A program made the position numbers and the translations under genes. From Phlebopus portentosus (Eukaryota; Basidiomycota; Agaricomycetes; Boletales; Boletinellaceae): a stretch of DNA of 64,000 bases. Location: positions 1,116,001 through 1,180,000 of the forward strand of contig JAYXKI010000013.1 of NCBI GenBank assembly GCA_037892935.1, written 5' to 3'. The notes under the pieces were generated by a model. The model saw nothing but the letters and a program-made list of their open reading frames with translations. It did not search any database and was not told the DNA's origin. Each line of letters opens with the position of its first letter. Within the stretch, counting starts at the first letter, position 1. Of the stretch, positions 46,125 to 57,812 are shown piece after piece.

Positions 46125-48661
46125 TCAATAAACATATCTAAACCCTTTCTTCTTTTACATTGCTTCCTCCAAGGTGATACCTTCAAAGCGAGCACGTGTT
46201 GGCGTTCCGCCTCCTTCAATGCACCTAACTCATCCACGTCAAGTTTCTCATTCTTGTTTTTTTCAGAATACAGCGCGTTACTGGGCGTATATTAGACCCC
46301 TTCACTAAGGGGCGAGAATATTTGAACTGCGAAGTGAGCGTACCAATGCAAGACATATGTTGAATGCAAACATCGCGATGCCTATTCCCATCGACTGATG
46401 GTATTCAGGAACCCACTTTGCTTTCCAAACATATGAACCGATGCTGGAATAGCCTTCAGTTTATACTGCACCTGAAGCACAATCACTGACCCATAGATTT
46501 CCTATATTTCCCATTTCGTTCACGATGCCGATAGCGGCGGCACGTTTTGCGGGAGGACATAGGAAGGAATTCGACTCCCACACAAGGTTGAGAATGAACC
46601 CTTTCGAGAGCAGATTGCAGGTAATGATTTCCGCGAACTCGGAAGGACATGCCAGCATGACCGCTCACCATTAAGAAAAAGGCAACGTAACGGCCGGCAA
46701 TGGAGAATATCGCGACCCCGATAATACACTGTATCCAATAATTACGCTCCACCGCGCAGCAGTGGAAGAAACGTTCTCCAGTCTTGTCTGTTACGTGTCA
46801 ACAGTACGTAAATGAGGCTCATAAGTGATACGCACCAGCATGTAAGGCAGCAAATAACTGCGGCCCAAATCCACGGAGGTCTAGCCTGGAAAATGAGCAT
46901 CATAGCAGATATCCACGAGACACATAAGTCACGCAGCAGGAAGCAATGTTATTGTGGCGTTATACCCGAGTTTCTTGGTCAAGCCTCAGGTCCTGCCAGT
47001 ACGAAGCCATGCAGGGAACTCCGCTTGCTCACGTCGGAAAGAAGTTGGTAAAAGATAGTCCTGTCAGCATGCTTTGCATATGAGGATGAAAATCGGCACT
47101 TTGACGTCCTTTATCGCCATTTTCAAGCCTTTCCACATACTAAGATCGCCGTGTAAATTGCATCATGAACTGCATCTGTATCGTAGCAAAAAAGTGAGAA
47201 GGTACTGACAAATCCTGAGCAAGGTCTTCACCTGCATCCCCAGCACCTCCAGCAAGCCGAGCTTGAGCCAATTGACGTTATTCTGGTGTGATCCATCTCG
47301 TATTATGCGGTAACTCAGCTGGTCTCTTCCGGATTATGTGAGTCTATCTCCTCGTCACAGGCACGATGTCAGCTACTTAACTAAGTAGGACAGAAGTCAG
47401 CATTCAGCGACCTCTTTATAACACTATAACACTCACAATGAGAAAAAGCCGACGGCGACAGTCATTGCTCCCTGAAAAGTAAGTCCCTCAGTTCTAACTC
47501 CAGAAGGGATGGGAGGGCGAGAAACGACCTCAATGAAGAAAAGTATCGGTTTGTGGATCAGGAGCCATCTCCAGCCCATAATTCCACGTTCGCCTTCCAT
47601 ATTTCGAGTATCCTAGCGGCTATCAGCTAGCATGGTTAACTTCAGAGCAATCTCCATAGAAATTTTTCATGTCGTCTTACGCTTCCGAAAGCATTTGAAA
47701 ACATTGTCCCCGCATACAAGATCGACGTGCGGAAGGCTAGTTTCTAAGATGTCGTGAAGTTAGATTTCATCCCGCTTGACCTTCAGCCATGACAAAGCGA
47801 ACCCTTCGGGTATACCATCGGGATAGCAGGTAAATTGCACCGGGGAAGAAAACAGCCTATCCGGCCATCGGTCAGCGTAAGGATGGAATTTTGGTCCACG
47901 AACGCTCACTTCCGGAAAGACAAGAAATATACGACAAGTGAGGATGTCGCCAAAGTTTCGCGTGACCTATGCAAATCGCCGATTTATCGGTTTACTCGAA
48001 ACTACTGAGCTTGTTCTGTAACGTACCCCAGTTAATGCACTCGTCACTCCCCAGGCAATGACGCAAAGCCCGATATAGAGAGATGGAGATGGTCTATCGC
48101 CGCAACCATTTCAGTTAAGGTATCCACTTGCTCTTATTATTGGTGAGTACCTCGAAACTCGGTTCGGAAACTACATGGCCGATTGCCAATATTAACAAAA
48201 ACTTGGGTATTAGCCCACCATGTTTGACGGAATTTGAGCCACACAATACGACGCGTAAAGGATGGCCGCGGTAGTGTCGTATTGAATATCTAGATTAGTC
48301 AGGATCCTTGGAAAGAGCACTTTAGAGTCAACCGTACCTGATAAGCCTAGGTCTTGTTCCAACCCTTGAAGTCTAGCTGCTGTGATAGCAGCCCTCTACG
48401 CTCACATAAGTATCTTGGCGTCAGTTTCTAGCAAAAACTTACATCGATATAATTCATGACATAAATCAGAATGATACTCGGCAGGAATCGCGAGTCCAGC
48501 TTTCGCAAGAGACGCTCCTCTGCGATGGTACGTTCCTTCAAAGTCCAAACGCCGTCCTTCACGGGTCGCTCGTCCAATTTGTCTTCGGAAGAACCGGATA
48601 CTCTTGAACTTTCGCGATCTTCGCAAGTAGGAAATTTGACAGCTTCGTATTGAGTGGCCAT
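46125..48661 (-). pseudogene. MFS permease copy C, disrupted
   Basis: Third relative of the permease at 37592-40235. The 5' half is well preserved: ATG at 48661, ERLLRKLDSRFLPSIILIYV with MNYID, then RAAITAARLQGLEQDLGL, DIQYDTTAAILYASYC, SLYIGLCVIAWGVTSALTG, FFPGAIYLLSRWYTRR and LAFRTSILYAGTMFSNAFG. Farther on, the exon equivalent to NNTRWMSPAERQ reads TRWITPE followed by TAA (47278-47280) where the intact copy has Glu. The C-terminal EEAM-KKKGFRYVY block also contains a TAA (46155-46157), and the preceding helix-12 tail is frameshifted. The permease is therefore truncated or dead. Its start lies only about 340 bases from the end of the TMEM70-like gene, in the same orientation. Confidence 0.72.
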
Positions 48662-49004
48662 GATATGAAAGAACTGTATAAGCGAGCAGCAGGGAAGGTA
48701 GCCGCTTTTACACAGACATGCAACACAGAACTCCGTCATTTTCTCGCCTTGGTGATGGATCGAAGAAGCGGAGATGAAACCAGTGAATCTTCTTGAATAT
48801 GGCAGAAGCACAGCACAAGAATACTTGCGGGAAGAGCAGCATTCAATTACGGGATTTATCGAAGTGTATACAAGTGTCGGGTGGCGGAAATATCGGATCG
48901 AAGGCGATAAAGCGGAGAGCTGAGTGTGTTCTAGGTACATGCTGGATTTTGGGTCCATCAAGGGCGTTGTCAAGACCATCGTCCTGATCAAGTGTCGGAC
49001 AAAA

Positions 49005-49807
49005 TTACTTGATATACGGAGGGAGAAGCTCATCATGCACATTGAAGAATCTTGAAAGATAGCTTGAGTCATCTTACCGAATGCAATATTCAATAGTGAA
49101 CCTTCCCACCTTTGTACTTTTCCCTCACCGCGACAAGTTCCTCTCGTCCCTTCATCATACCAAGTAACTATCCACCGTCCCAAAACCTTGCCCTGTGCGT
49201 CCATTGTTTCCGCAATTGTTTCCTCTGGTGGCACACCTTCACTCGATTTCTGCAATGTAACAGATTCCGCAAGCTCCCATTTCGCAAAGGGTCTTCGTGC
49301 TTCTGTCAAGAACGTGGTGTCATATACACTCGTAAAGCGCGGACGTAAAGTGAGCGTAAAGGTCTCGAGCTGTATGCCGTTCATTGCCGCCTCCGCGGGT
49401 TTCGCGCTGTTTCCATCCGACAAAACGCGAATAGTTTTCACATACGGGTGCCCGCACCAACTGACCAGAGCCGTAGACACTCCGCTAGTTCCAAGAGCTG
49501 TCGAAGCAAGGACAACTCGAGCGGCGAAAGGCAGTGACGTGTCCATGATGAACATGAAGGGCGTCAAAACGGTTGCAAGTCCCAAGGAAGATAGTGAGAA
49601 GATCTTTAGAGAGCGAAATGTCCGCGCGAGTGGACCCTCGTAAACAACAGTCTGAGAAATCGGTGAAGATGATTTTCCCTCCGAGTTCTTCTCAAATGGT
49701 AGCCGTCGCGGCAATGAAGTTGAGAAATAGCGATTGATTCTTAAACAGTAGGTGTATGAGCCGGTAACTCGTAAACGCGTGAATTTGGTACTGCGAATGC
49801 AGTACAT
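49005..49807 (-). CDS. TMEM70-like mitochondrial membrane protein
   Basis: Two exons (49807-49110 and 49050-49005) join at VQ(AG|A)FFNVHDELLPP and give 248 codons (247 aa). Ignoring this intron would fuse the frame into the downstream MFS copy, which is clearly wrong. The N-terminus is basic and free of acids (RSTKFTRLRVTGS...FSTSLPRRLPF), a mitochondrial presequence. The core reads VYEGPLARTFRSLKIFSLSS, then two hydrophobic segments (LGLATVLTPFMFIMD and RVVLASTALGTSGVSTALVS). The end HDELLPPYIK is the conserved close of the family. In animals TMEM70 assists assembly of ATP synthase (subunit c) and complex I in the inner membrane; fungal members are little studied. The family is confident, the function inferred. 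Confidence 0.85.
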
Positions 49808-50193
49808 AATGGTGGTAGTGGTGCGAAATCAACTTGAAGGCGCGACTGATGTGTTACATGTGACCGACGCGTGATGCTTCGTGACAATTGCATTTCGTCT
49901 CGCGCGACTTGTGTTCCTTGTTGAACTCAACCTGCTTGATATTAGTATACTGAACCACCTGCTGGTCGCAGCACAAAAGAGACCCCAGCGAGACCCCGAT
50001 CAGTTCATTCGTCCAGTTATTGGGATGGTACTCTAGGAGAGAAGCGGTTGATGTTGCTAGAAGAGCTGGGCTACGCCATCCCAGAAATCGGCGTGAATCC
50101 GTTTCTTAACTTTATCATTCCACCTCTGAAGCACGGGGATCGATGTTGGTGCAATAATCTCGTCGTTGCGCAGTAACAAAACCATTGGAGAAA
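49808..50193. promoter_or_regulatory. divergent promoter, TMEM70-like / FunK1
   Basis: 386 bases between divergently transcribed genes; it must serve both. No TATA box found. A short minus-strand frame at 50071-50256 is not a gene. Confidence 0.4.
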
Positions 50194-52534
50194 ATGGCCG
50201 GTGGACCACCTTTCCGCAGGACCCTGGATCGTCCAAAAACGAGAACAGTCTTTCATCCCCTTGAAGATATATTTATCCAGGTTGCTGAGGCAGCTTCACA
50301 CCAAGCGAGCGGTCTGGCACAAACGTTTGTTTTGCGTCTATTGCCCAATGATATCCCACAATCTGAAAGAGCAAGCAAAACGAGGCCGGATGGATGCGTT
50401 GTTTTCAAAGAAGCTGAGGACCTCGCCCAAGAAGCGGACAATATAGTTTATCGGTGGTACGATTTTGCTCTCACTTGTGAGTTTAAATTGCGTGACACCG
50501 ACGAGAAACGGGACGACGTGAGTACAGAGTTTCTGTCTTTTAGCATTCGCTGACTGGTGTCTGTAGAACGTGACGAAGATCGTATACAGCATGCAGCACA
50601 CAATGACCCTAGATCCTTGTAAGCGCTTTACATTTGGGATCACGATCGAGAATACAAACATGCGGCTGTGGTTTTGTTCCCGTGCCATAATGGTGGTCAG
50701 TGAGGCGTTTAATTTCATCACGGTAAGATTATCGTCGACCCGATTTCATGATAAGACTGAGGATCCTTCAAGCAACCTGAGATACTTGTGCACGTATTTC
50801 TCTCGCTTGCCTTCGCAAGCAAACCGGAACTAGGATGGGATCCTACGATACGGGTTGTTGATCCCGATGCACAGAAGCGAGTGTATCTCATTGAGGTTCA
50901 TGGACAGTGGTACGAGGTCTTGGAGGTATTATCAGACTTTGGTGCAGATGCCATCATCGGACGAGCCACGAGAGTCTTCAGAGTGAAGCTTCTCGACACA
51001 GACCAGATATTTGTCCTGAAGGACGTTTGGGTAGAAGAAGACCGTGCTCTTGAACACGAAATTTACGCGTTCATACTTGACGACGTCGAAAGGACCTTCG
51101 GCAAAGACTCGAGGAGGCTTGTGGCCTCACATATGTTGACACCTGCCGACAACTGGCTGATCAAGACCATCGACGGTCAGGACGATCATACGAAGGCCAT
51201 CATGATGCGAGGGTACGAACCGACCTTCGAGCAGACTTTCAAGCTTGTAGCCTCAGTTCCTGATGATAAAGATGGCTCTAAAAGCGTAGCGCCGATGAGA
51301 TCTACAGACAGGGAATTGCACGATGAGCTCAACATGCATCTGGGATCTCGGATAGCGTCCGAAAGGCATCAGGCAGTGCTCCGGCATAGAAAACACTATC
51401 GAATATTGTTTGTCGAACTTGCCTTGCCTATATGGGCTGTGACAAATTTGCATGACTCGTTTCTTGTCTTGAGAGATTGTGCAATTGGTGCGTTTTCTAA
51501 CTTAGCGTAATATCGATTTCCTCATTTGCTTCTAGCTCTCAAATTCATACACGGATCAGGCTGGATTCATAGAGACATTAGTGCAGGCAATGTGTATTAC
51601 TTTGACGGGCGGGGTCTCATTGGTGACCTGGAGTATGCAAAGAAGATAACTATCGATGGAACCCATCAGATGCGAACGGTACGCTTGCTTATTAAATCAA
51701 ACGGTTTATGATTTTGACATATTGAGATTATTAGGGAACACCAGACTTCATGGCAATCGAGGCTATGTCGAACTGCTATCTATTTTTGCCATCACGATAT
51801 TCTGTTAAAGCCCACAGATCTCGACTGGAGGCGAAGAAATCGAACAAAGATCCAAGCAGTGTCCTCCCACAGCGTTCGGGCAGACCGGATTTTGTACAGA
51901 ACGAGGCTCATGATATCGAGTCGTTGTGGTGGATTTCGATCTATATTTTATTTTTCAACGGCGACGTCGCCCATGAGGAAACTGGGCAACAAAGACATGC
52001 TCGGAAAGTATGGATCCAACGAATTTTTCCGAGCGGTTTCTCGACGACTCGCCAGCATTTTCTCATAGACGAAAAAGAATTTCACGAAGGGGTCTCGTGG
52101 CTTCCAGCTACGTTCCGGGAGCCGGCAGACGAACTCGACTCTCTTAGGGACTGTCTTGTTGGCTGCTATCACGAATTCGAAGCCGCTTTCCCACGCATTT
52201 ACAAGGAGGTCTTTAGCGACCTGAATGATCAGGCTATCGATATATTTGAGCTTTGTATGGGATCAGCAACTGATCCCAAGATTTCGTCCTACAAGTTACT
52301 GGGGAAACAACGCCAGGAAGCGTTATCGCGGCCAGTACCTCCACCTATACCTGTTGCACCTTTCGAGCTAGGGAAAGCTTCCGGCTCGGCGCCAAGGCGA
52401 AGAGCACTCAAGGACGCACCAGCACTCCCGGTGTAAGTCTCGTTGCTCTAGGTAATATCCTACATATTGTCTGACCTGAATTACACAGTAAAGCTTTGAA
52501 GATGCAGAGAGTTCCAAGGCCCCGCCGACCTTGA
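50194..52534 (+). CDS. FunK1-family protein kinase
   Basis: Six exons (50194-50517, 50567-50722, 50773-51487, 51536-51678, 51735-52432, 52489-52534) give 694 codons (693 aa). FunK1 kinases (Pkinase_fungal) are a eukaryotic-like kinase family expanded in mushroom-forming fungi, linked to multicellular development, with unknown substrates. Family marks: YRWYDFALTCEFKL and MQHTMTLDPCKRFTFGITIE in the N-terminal part; FNFIT spliced to QPEILVHVFLSLAFAS; ELGWDPTI; the lobe segment VFRVKLLDTDQIFVLKDVW; then GWIHRDISAGN as catalytic loop and LIGDLEYAKK in the DFG position. GTPDFMAIEAM is the activation segment end and HDIESLWWISIYILF the family-specific C-lobe helix. The basic C-terminus (KALKMQRVPRPRRP) could be a nuclear signal. 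Catalytic Lys, HRD Asp and metal Asp positions are all present, so it is probably active. Confidence 0.88.
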
Positions 52535-53262
52535 AAGTGGCATCATTTTGTTTGCACTATTTGTTACTGCTTTCATTACCATTTGTTCTCTGCGTTATAT
52601 TGGCTTTACTTTGCATATCGTGGATTTTAATCCTTATATTGGTATATGTATTCATTTGACCGGGCATTCTGCCGCGAGAAGCCGCAGATTTAAGATCTGA
52701 AGTGCGTCGACTTGGTAGACTGCATTGCCAGGTTGGAAAACGGCTGACAGAAATCTAGAGCAATCGAATATCTCGCTTGTTCTCCTCTAGCGGCATCCAG
52801 TCAGGACTTGACTTGGAGTGAAAATATCTTCACAGTTCAGTTCTTCTATATCTCCTAGCGCATAACTGAGAAGACCAGCAATGGCCTGATAGTGCCCCAG
52901 TACTACTGAAATTATTTTTCTATACATGTCACGATTCCGACATGACCGGGATCATATCCAGTTCCGTGTCTTACCAAGGCGCCGCCGTTGTACTCGGTTT
53001 GGGCCACTTTCACCGAAATATGGTTTCAAGCTTCGTTGTACAGCAGACCTTAGCATACGAGATTAAATGACGAATCCGGTTCGCAATTAGATATATGCTT
53101 TCGTGCGTGATACTACATTTTACACCTCCTCCGGTATCGTATCACAACCGACGCGTCTTAGAAACGTGACCTCATTCGGTAGTGTGATAAAATCATCCAT
53201 TGCCGGATCACTGGTTAGCACGCGTTTCTGTCCAACCACTCACTTTGACGTCGTATGCGCCA
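52535..53262. other. intergenic region, FunK1 to phosphotransferase
   Basis: About 730 bases. AT-rich 3' flank of FunK1 followed by the upstream region of the phosphotransferase gene; no motif identified. Confidence 0.4.
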
Positions 53263-54869
53263 ATGAGTGGACCCAGCAGGACGCAAATTGGAGGGGAATA
53301 TGGCGATGTTCGAGCTACTATTGACGTCGCGAAGCTCAACGAATATTTGGGGAAGCATGTCAAGACGGTCGGTACACCGGTGACCGTGAAGCAGTTTAAA
53401 GTGAGTCCTGATATTGATGAAAGTCGGAAACAACCATGCTGAAGTTACGTGAGTAGTTTGGACAGGTTTGTTCTCCGTCTTGATACTAAGAGGACGCGTC
53501 GTTGATAATTCTTACAACGCAAGTCGAACCCCACATATTTCCTGACAGATGCCACGTAAATATTTCCTCTCGAAAGCAGTCTTTTGTAAGTTTCGTACTC
53601 AACTTGTATTCCAGGAAGACGCGCTTTGTCCTTCGCAAAAAGCCAGCCGGGAATCTTCTTAGCAAAACTGCTCACCAAATAGAACGCGAGTATACCGTCC
53701 TCAGGGCTCTACACCTGCACAACCAGCAGGCCCTCACTCGCCCTGAGGACCGGGTACCTGTTCCCGAGCCCATTGTACTCTGCACAGATGATAATGTAAT
53801 AGGGACGCCATTCTATATCATGGAATTCATCGAGGGTCGGATATTCACTGACGTGAGGATGTTGGAGATCTCGCCGAAGGACCGACGAGAATGGTTCGTG
53901 CAGATTGATTTTCTTCTGATTCGCAGAATGTATTTATAGATAACTCTCCCGTTTCGATCCAGTTGGTTAGCAGCTGTACGTGCTCTAGCTTCACTCTCCG
54001 TCCTCGATCCCTCCACAATCGGGCTTTCAACCTTCGGCCCCTCCACACCCTATTTCCCTCGTCAAATCAAGTCCCTCTCCCGAGTCTCCCTCGCACAAGC
54101 CGAAGCTGTCGATATCGAAACCAACAAACCGACAGGCAAAATCCCTATGTTCGACGAGATGATCAGGTGGTATGCAGCACATCTACCGGATGAGAAGAAA
54201 ATCGGACTGCGCGTGGTGCATGGGGATTATAAGCTTGATAATCTTATTTTCCATCCGACGGAGAATAGGGTTATTGGTATTCTTGACTGGGAGCTGAGCA
54301 CGCTTGGGAGTCCCGTAAGTTCCATGCCTCTGTTCGCGCCGCGCTCCCTGTTGATAATATGTCGCCTCCCCGAAGCTCGTGGACTTAGCGAACCTGCTTA
54401 TGCCATGGGCCGTAGACCCACGCGACGTCCCGGGCGACGACGCAGGTTTTCATGCCGTGCTCTCCTTCGGGACAGTCGATCAGCCCATTACACTAGATGA
54501 ACTCGAGCGCGAATATTGCAGGCTCATGAAACAGCCCTACCCCATCACTGAGATGGTTTTCGCGCGCAGTTGGATGCTCTTCCGGGTTCGTCTTTATCTT
54601 TCATAGAATCACATTTTGCTTCAGAACTAACTTTGATGCATCTCTTTGCCTATCTCTTGTTAAATCGTGTTGCTATGGAATGGGAATAGCTATCTATCAT
54701 TTCACAGGGAATCGCCGCGCGTTACGCTCGCCGACAAGCTAGCTCGGAGAAAGCTAGCACTCACGTTCATCTCTTCCCGATCTTTGGTGAACTGGCGAGA
54801 AAGGTGCTTGAAAGACAGGGGATTGACATTCTAGCTGGCGAGAGCGGTTCTGAGAGGTCGAAGCTTTAG
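53263..54869 (+). CDS. APH/choline-kinase fold phosphotransferase (ACAD10/11-like)
   Basis: Seven exons (53263-53400, 53457-53465, 53524-53555, 53615-53893, 53963-54314, 54376-54585, 54708-54869) sum to 394 codons (393 aa). Similar to the stand-alone kinase module of ACAD10/ACAD11, which in animals phosphorylates 4-hydroxy acids for beta-oxidation. Motifs: [16 protein letters not shown] (nucleotide-loop region), [14 protein letters not shown] with the ATP-binding Lys, [13 protein letters not shown] with the partner Glu, [11 protein letters not shown] hinge, [17 protein letters not shown]renner motif with the catalytic Asp and Asn, and [13 protein letters not shown] for the metal Asp. The residues FGQ are encoded by a 9-nt exon (53457-53465). 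The first donor is at 53401. Substrate unknown here. Confidence 0.88.
53457..53465 (+). other. 9-nt microexon encoding FGQ
   Basis: Flanked by an upstream acceptor (gagtag) and a downstream donor (gtttgt). Without it the conserved FGQSNPTY motif of the kinase fold would be broken, so the exon is strongly implied although unusually short. Confidence 0.75.
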
Positions 54870-55384
54870 TTGTTACCTTGGAAGGGCCGAGTGTGTGAGG
54901 GTAGGGGGTTTGACAACACATCTTGACACCTTTTGACCTTGAAGATTGTAAGCCGAACATACTGTCTTGAAGACGTCAAATATCAAATATCTTGAAGCAA
55001 TCTCTCTCCCATTGTATTACACATACTCAGATTCGGTGGAAATTGAGTTTTCTTCCGATACAATTGCAGAGCAGAGTCAGCCGCACGTCGCTAAACCGCG
55101 CGTACATGAGTATGTAAGAAATAGTGAGTCTGAGCGGGGCGTATCAGTGAAAGAAAGTATGAGGAAGTCGAAAGGACTAAAACATGTTCGCTGAGACTAG
55201 TTTAGTGGCTGTAGTATACGATATTTGCTCGCGTGAGAGTACTTTTGAGGAGTTGTCTAACTTGGATGGCGGCGATGGATGAGGTGGATAAACAGGGGAA
55301 TAGCGAGATTGTCGACGGAGTGAAGGAGTAATCAAGAGTACAGGGCGAGATGAGGAAGAACAATGACTAAAGAAAACGTCCTTT
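54870..55384. other. convergent 3' spacer, phosphotransferase / Hsp70
   Basis: About 515 bases with the 3' flanks of two converging genes. Two frames (54967-55194 plus; 55177-55638 minus) lack motifs; the second overlaps Hsp70 in another frame. Confidence 0.4.
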
Positions 55385-57587
55385 TTAATCCTTCTTCTCT
55401 GGGTTCTCGCTCGATGTCTCCGAAGTCTCGGAAGTGTTCGCCTCGGTGTTTCGCTTCTCGTATACCTTCTGGAATAGTCCAAGTGAGGCCTGTTGAGTCT
55501 GGTCGATCTTGACCTTGATGGCCTCAGCGTCGATGGAGGCGTCGCCGGTCTGACCCTTTGAGGCGAGTTCTCGGAGCTCAGAGACGAGTACTTGGACTTT
55601 CTCCTTCTCAGTCGCGTCGATTTGGTCTTTGAACTCATTCATGGCTGCAGTGATAATATAATCAGCCGCGTGAAAGCAAAAGAGGATAGAAATGGGAAGC
55701 TTACCCTTCTCAGTGTCATGACACACCGACTCCGCCCTGTTAGCCTCCTCGATAACCTGCTTGCGGGTCTTGTCTGTCTCAGCATACCGCTCGGCATCCT
55801 CAACCATCTTCTCAATGTCCTTCTCGCTCAAGCCCGAAGACGAAGCAATCGTCATCGACTGGTCCTTGTTCGTTGCCTTGTCCTTGGCCGTAACATGCAC
55901 GATACCGTCTGCATCGATATCGAAGGTGATTTCGATTTGTGGAACACCCTTCGGCGCAGGGGGGATACCGACGAGGTTGAAGTTCCCGAGAAGCTTGTTG
56001 TCCCGAACGAGTTCACGCTCACCCTGGTAGATCTTGACCTCAATGGCAGTCTGACCGTCAGCGGCGGTAGAAAAAACCTGGGACTTCTTCGTCGGAATGG
56101 TGGTGTTGCGAGGGATAAGCTTGGTCATGATACCACCGAGTGTCTCGATACCGAGGGAAAGAGGAGTGACGTCGAGAAGGAGAATATCCGTGACGTTACC
56201 TGCAAGAACACCAGCCTGGATCGAAGCACCGATAGCCACAGCTTCGTCAGGGTTAACACCCTTGCTGGGCTCACGACCGAAGACACCCTTTACGGTGTCC
56301 TGGACCTTCGGCATACGAGTCATACCACCGACAAGAATGACTTCGTTGACCTCTGAAGCCTTGATACCCGCATCCGAAAGAGCCTTCTTGCACGGGTCAA
56401 TTGTTCGCTGGACGAGCGGGTTCACAAGCGACTCGAATTGCGAACGAAGCAACTTCAAGTTGATGTGCTTTGGTCCAGAAGCGTCAGCAGTGATGAATGG
56501 CAGGTTAATTTCCGTCTGCGATGTCGAGGAAAGTTCAATCTTCGCCTTCTCCGCCGCCTCACGAATTCGCTGAATCGCCATACGGTCAGTAGACAGATCG
56601 ACACCTTGCTCCTTCTTGAATTCCTTCAAGATGTGTTCAACAAGAGTGTTGTCAAAGTCCTCTCCACCCAAGTGCGTGTCACCGTTCGTCGACTTGACCT
56701 CGAACACACCCTTCTGCATTTCCAGAATGGAAATATCGAAGGTACCACCGCCGAGATCATACACAGCGATGACGTTCGAGTCAGTACGATCCATACCGTA
56801 AGCCAGCGCAGCAGCAGTCGGCTCGTTGATCACACGAAGGACCTCGAGACCAGCAATCTGACCCGCATCTTTCGTTGCCTGTCGCTGAGCATCGTTGAAG
56901 TAAGCCGGTACAGTGATGACGGCATGACTAGTAAAAAACAAAGAAAACTCAGAATTCCTCCAGTACCAAAGACATGAAACTTCAACCTACTTCACTTTTT
57001 TGTTCAAATAGTTTTCTGCCGTTCGCTTCATCTTAGTCAAAACCATAGATGAGAGTTCTTCAGGCGACTTAAAGGTAGGAAAAGTCCTTAGTTAGTCAAA
57101 GGCCAATTATTGCCGACACCAGAAAACGCACATAAAGCAGCTTTTTGCCGTCCTGCTCAACCTCCACGGTTGGTCGGCCATCGGGGCGAGATATTATCTT
57201 GAAAGGCCAATGCGCCTTATCAAGCTGCACCTCCGGATCTTTGTACTGCCTCCCGATGAGTCGCTTAAACCCAAACACAGTGTTTTGGGGGTTGACGACC
57301 GCCTGACGCTTCGCCGGCAAGCCCACAAGACGTTCACCATGCTTCGTGAAAGCAACGACGGAAGGAGTCGTCCTATTCCCCTCTTCGTTCTCAATCACCC
57401 TGGGAGTCTTACCCTCCATGATGGAAACACAGGAGTTTGTCGTCCCCAAGTCAATACCGATGACGGGACCATTGACTTTACTGTTCATGTTCCGTGCGAT
57501 CATCGACCGCGGGATCTGAGCAAATGCGCCGGAGCGCCGAACGAGAGCCTGAGGGCGGGGGATTGCGCGACGAGCAGCGTTGAACAT
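55385..57587 (-). CDS. SSC1: mitochondrial Hsp70 (Ssc1-type)
   Basis: Four exons (57587-57132, 57067-56991, 56927-55705, 55644-55385) give 672 codons (671 aa). It is a matrix ATP-dependent chaperone, motor of the TIM23 import complex and folding factor. The first in-frame ATG of the long frame is 57626, but [20 protein letters not shown] at 57587 gives a clean Arg-rich presequence. The nucleotide-binding domain carries [26 protein letters not shown] and [31 protein letters not shown] leads to the linker [18 protein letters not shown]. The substrate domain has [18 protein letters not shown]. The C-terminal lid ends in a Ser/Thr/Glu-rich tail ending PEKKD, not EEVD, as expected of the mitochondrial form. 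VENENGNRTTPS-type and [15 protein letters not shown] segments confirm the family. Confidence 0.96.
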
Positions 57588-57812
57588 GGTTGGCGGTGGA
57601 AAAGGACGAGCGAGTGACGTTTCCAATTTTTTTCTTCAAGTAAGCGTCCGTCTTTCCGCTTTCCCACGCTCGCGATTGGATACGCTTACGTAATACAGTT
57701 TTCCTCCTCTGAGCCGTTTTCTCTTTCCTTCTGCGATTTTCTAGGTCCGGTCCTCGATTGGTATGTCATTATAGGTAGCAAATACACGAAGAGTACGGTA
57801 ACATATATCTTA

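Noticed and set aside
48428..49807. A single 459-codon open frame on the minus strand
   Set aside because: It fuses the TMEM70-like gene to MFS copy C only because an intron and spacer happen to stay open. The conserved VQRFFNVHDELLPPYIK end with a stop at 49005 and the separate ATG at 48661 show two genes.
55592..56977. Several long plus-strand frames across the Hsp70 gene
   Set aside because: Antisense of a strongly conserved gene with high codon bias; no motifs of their own.
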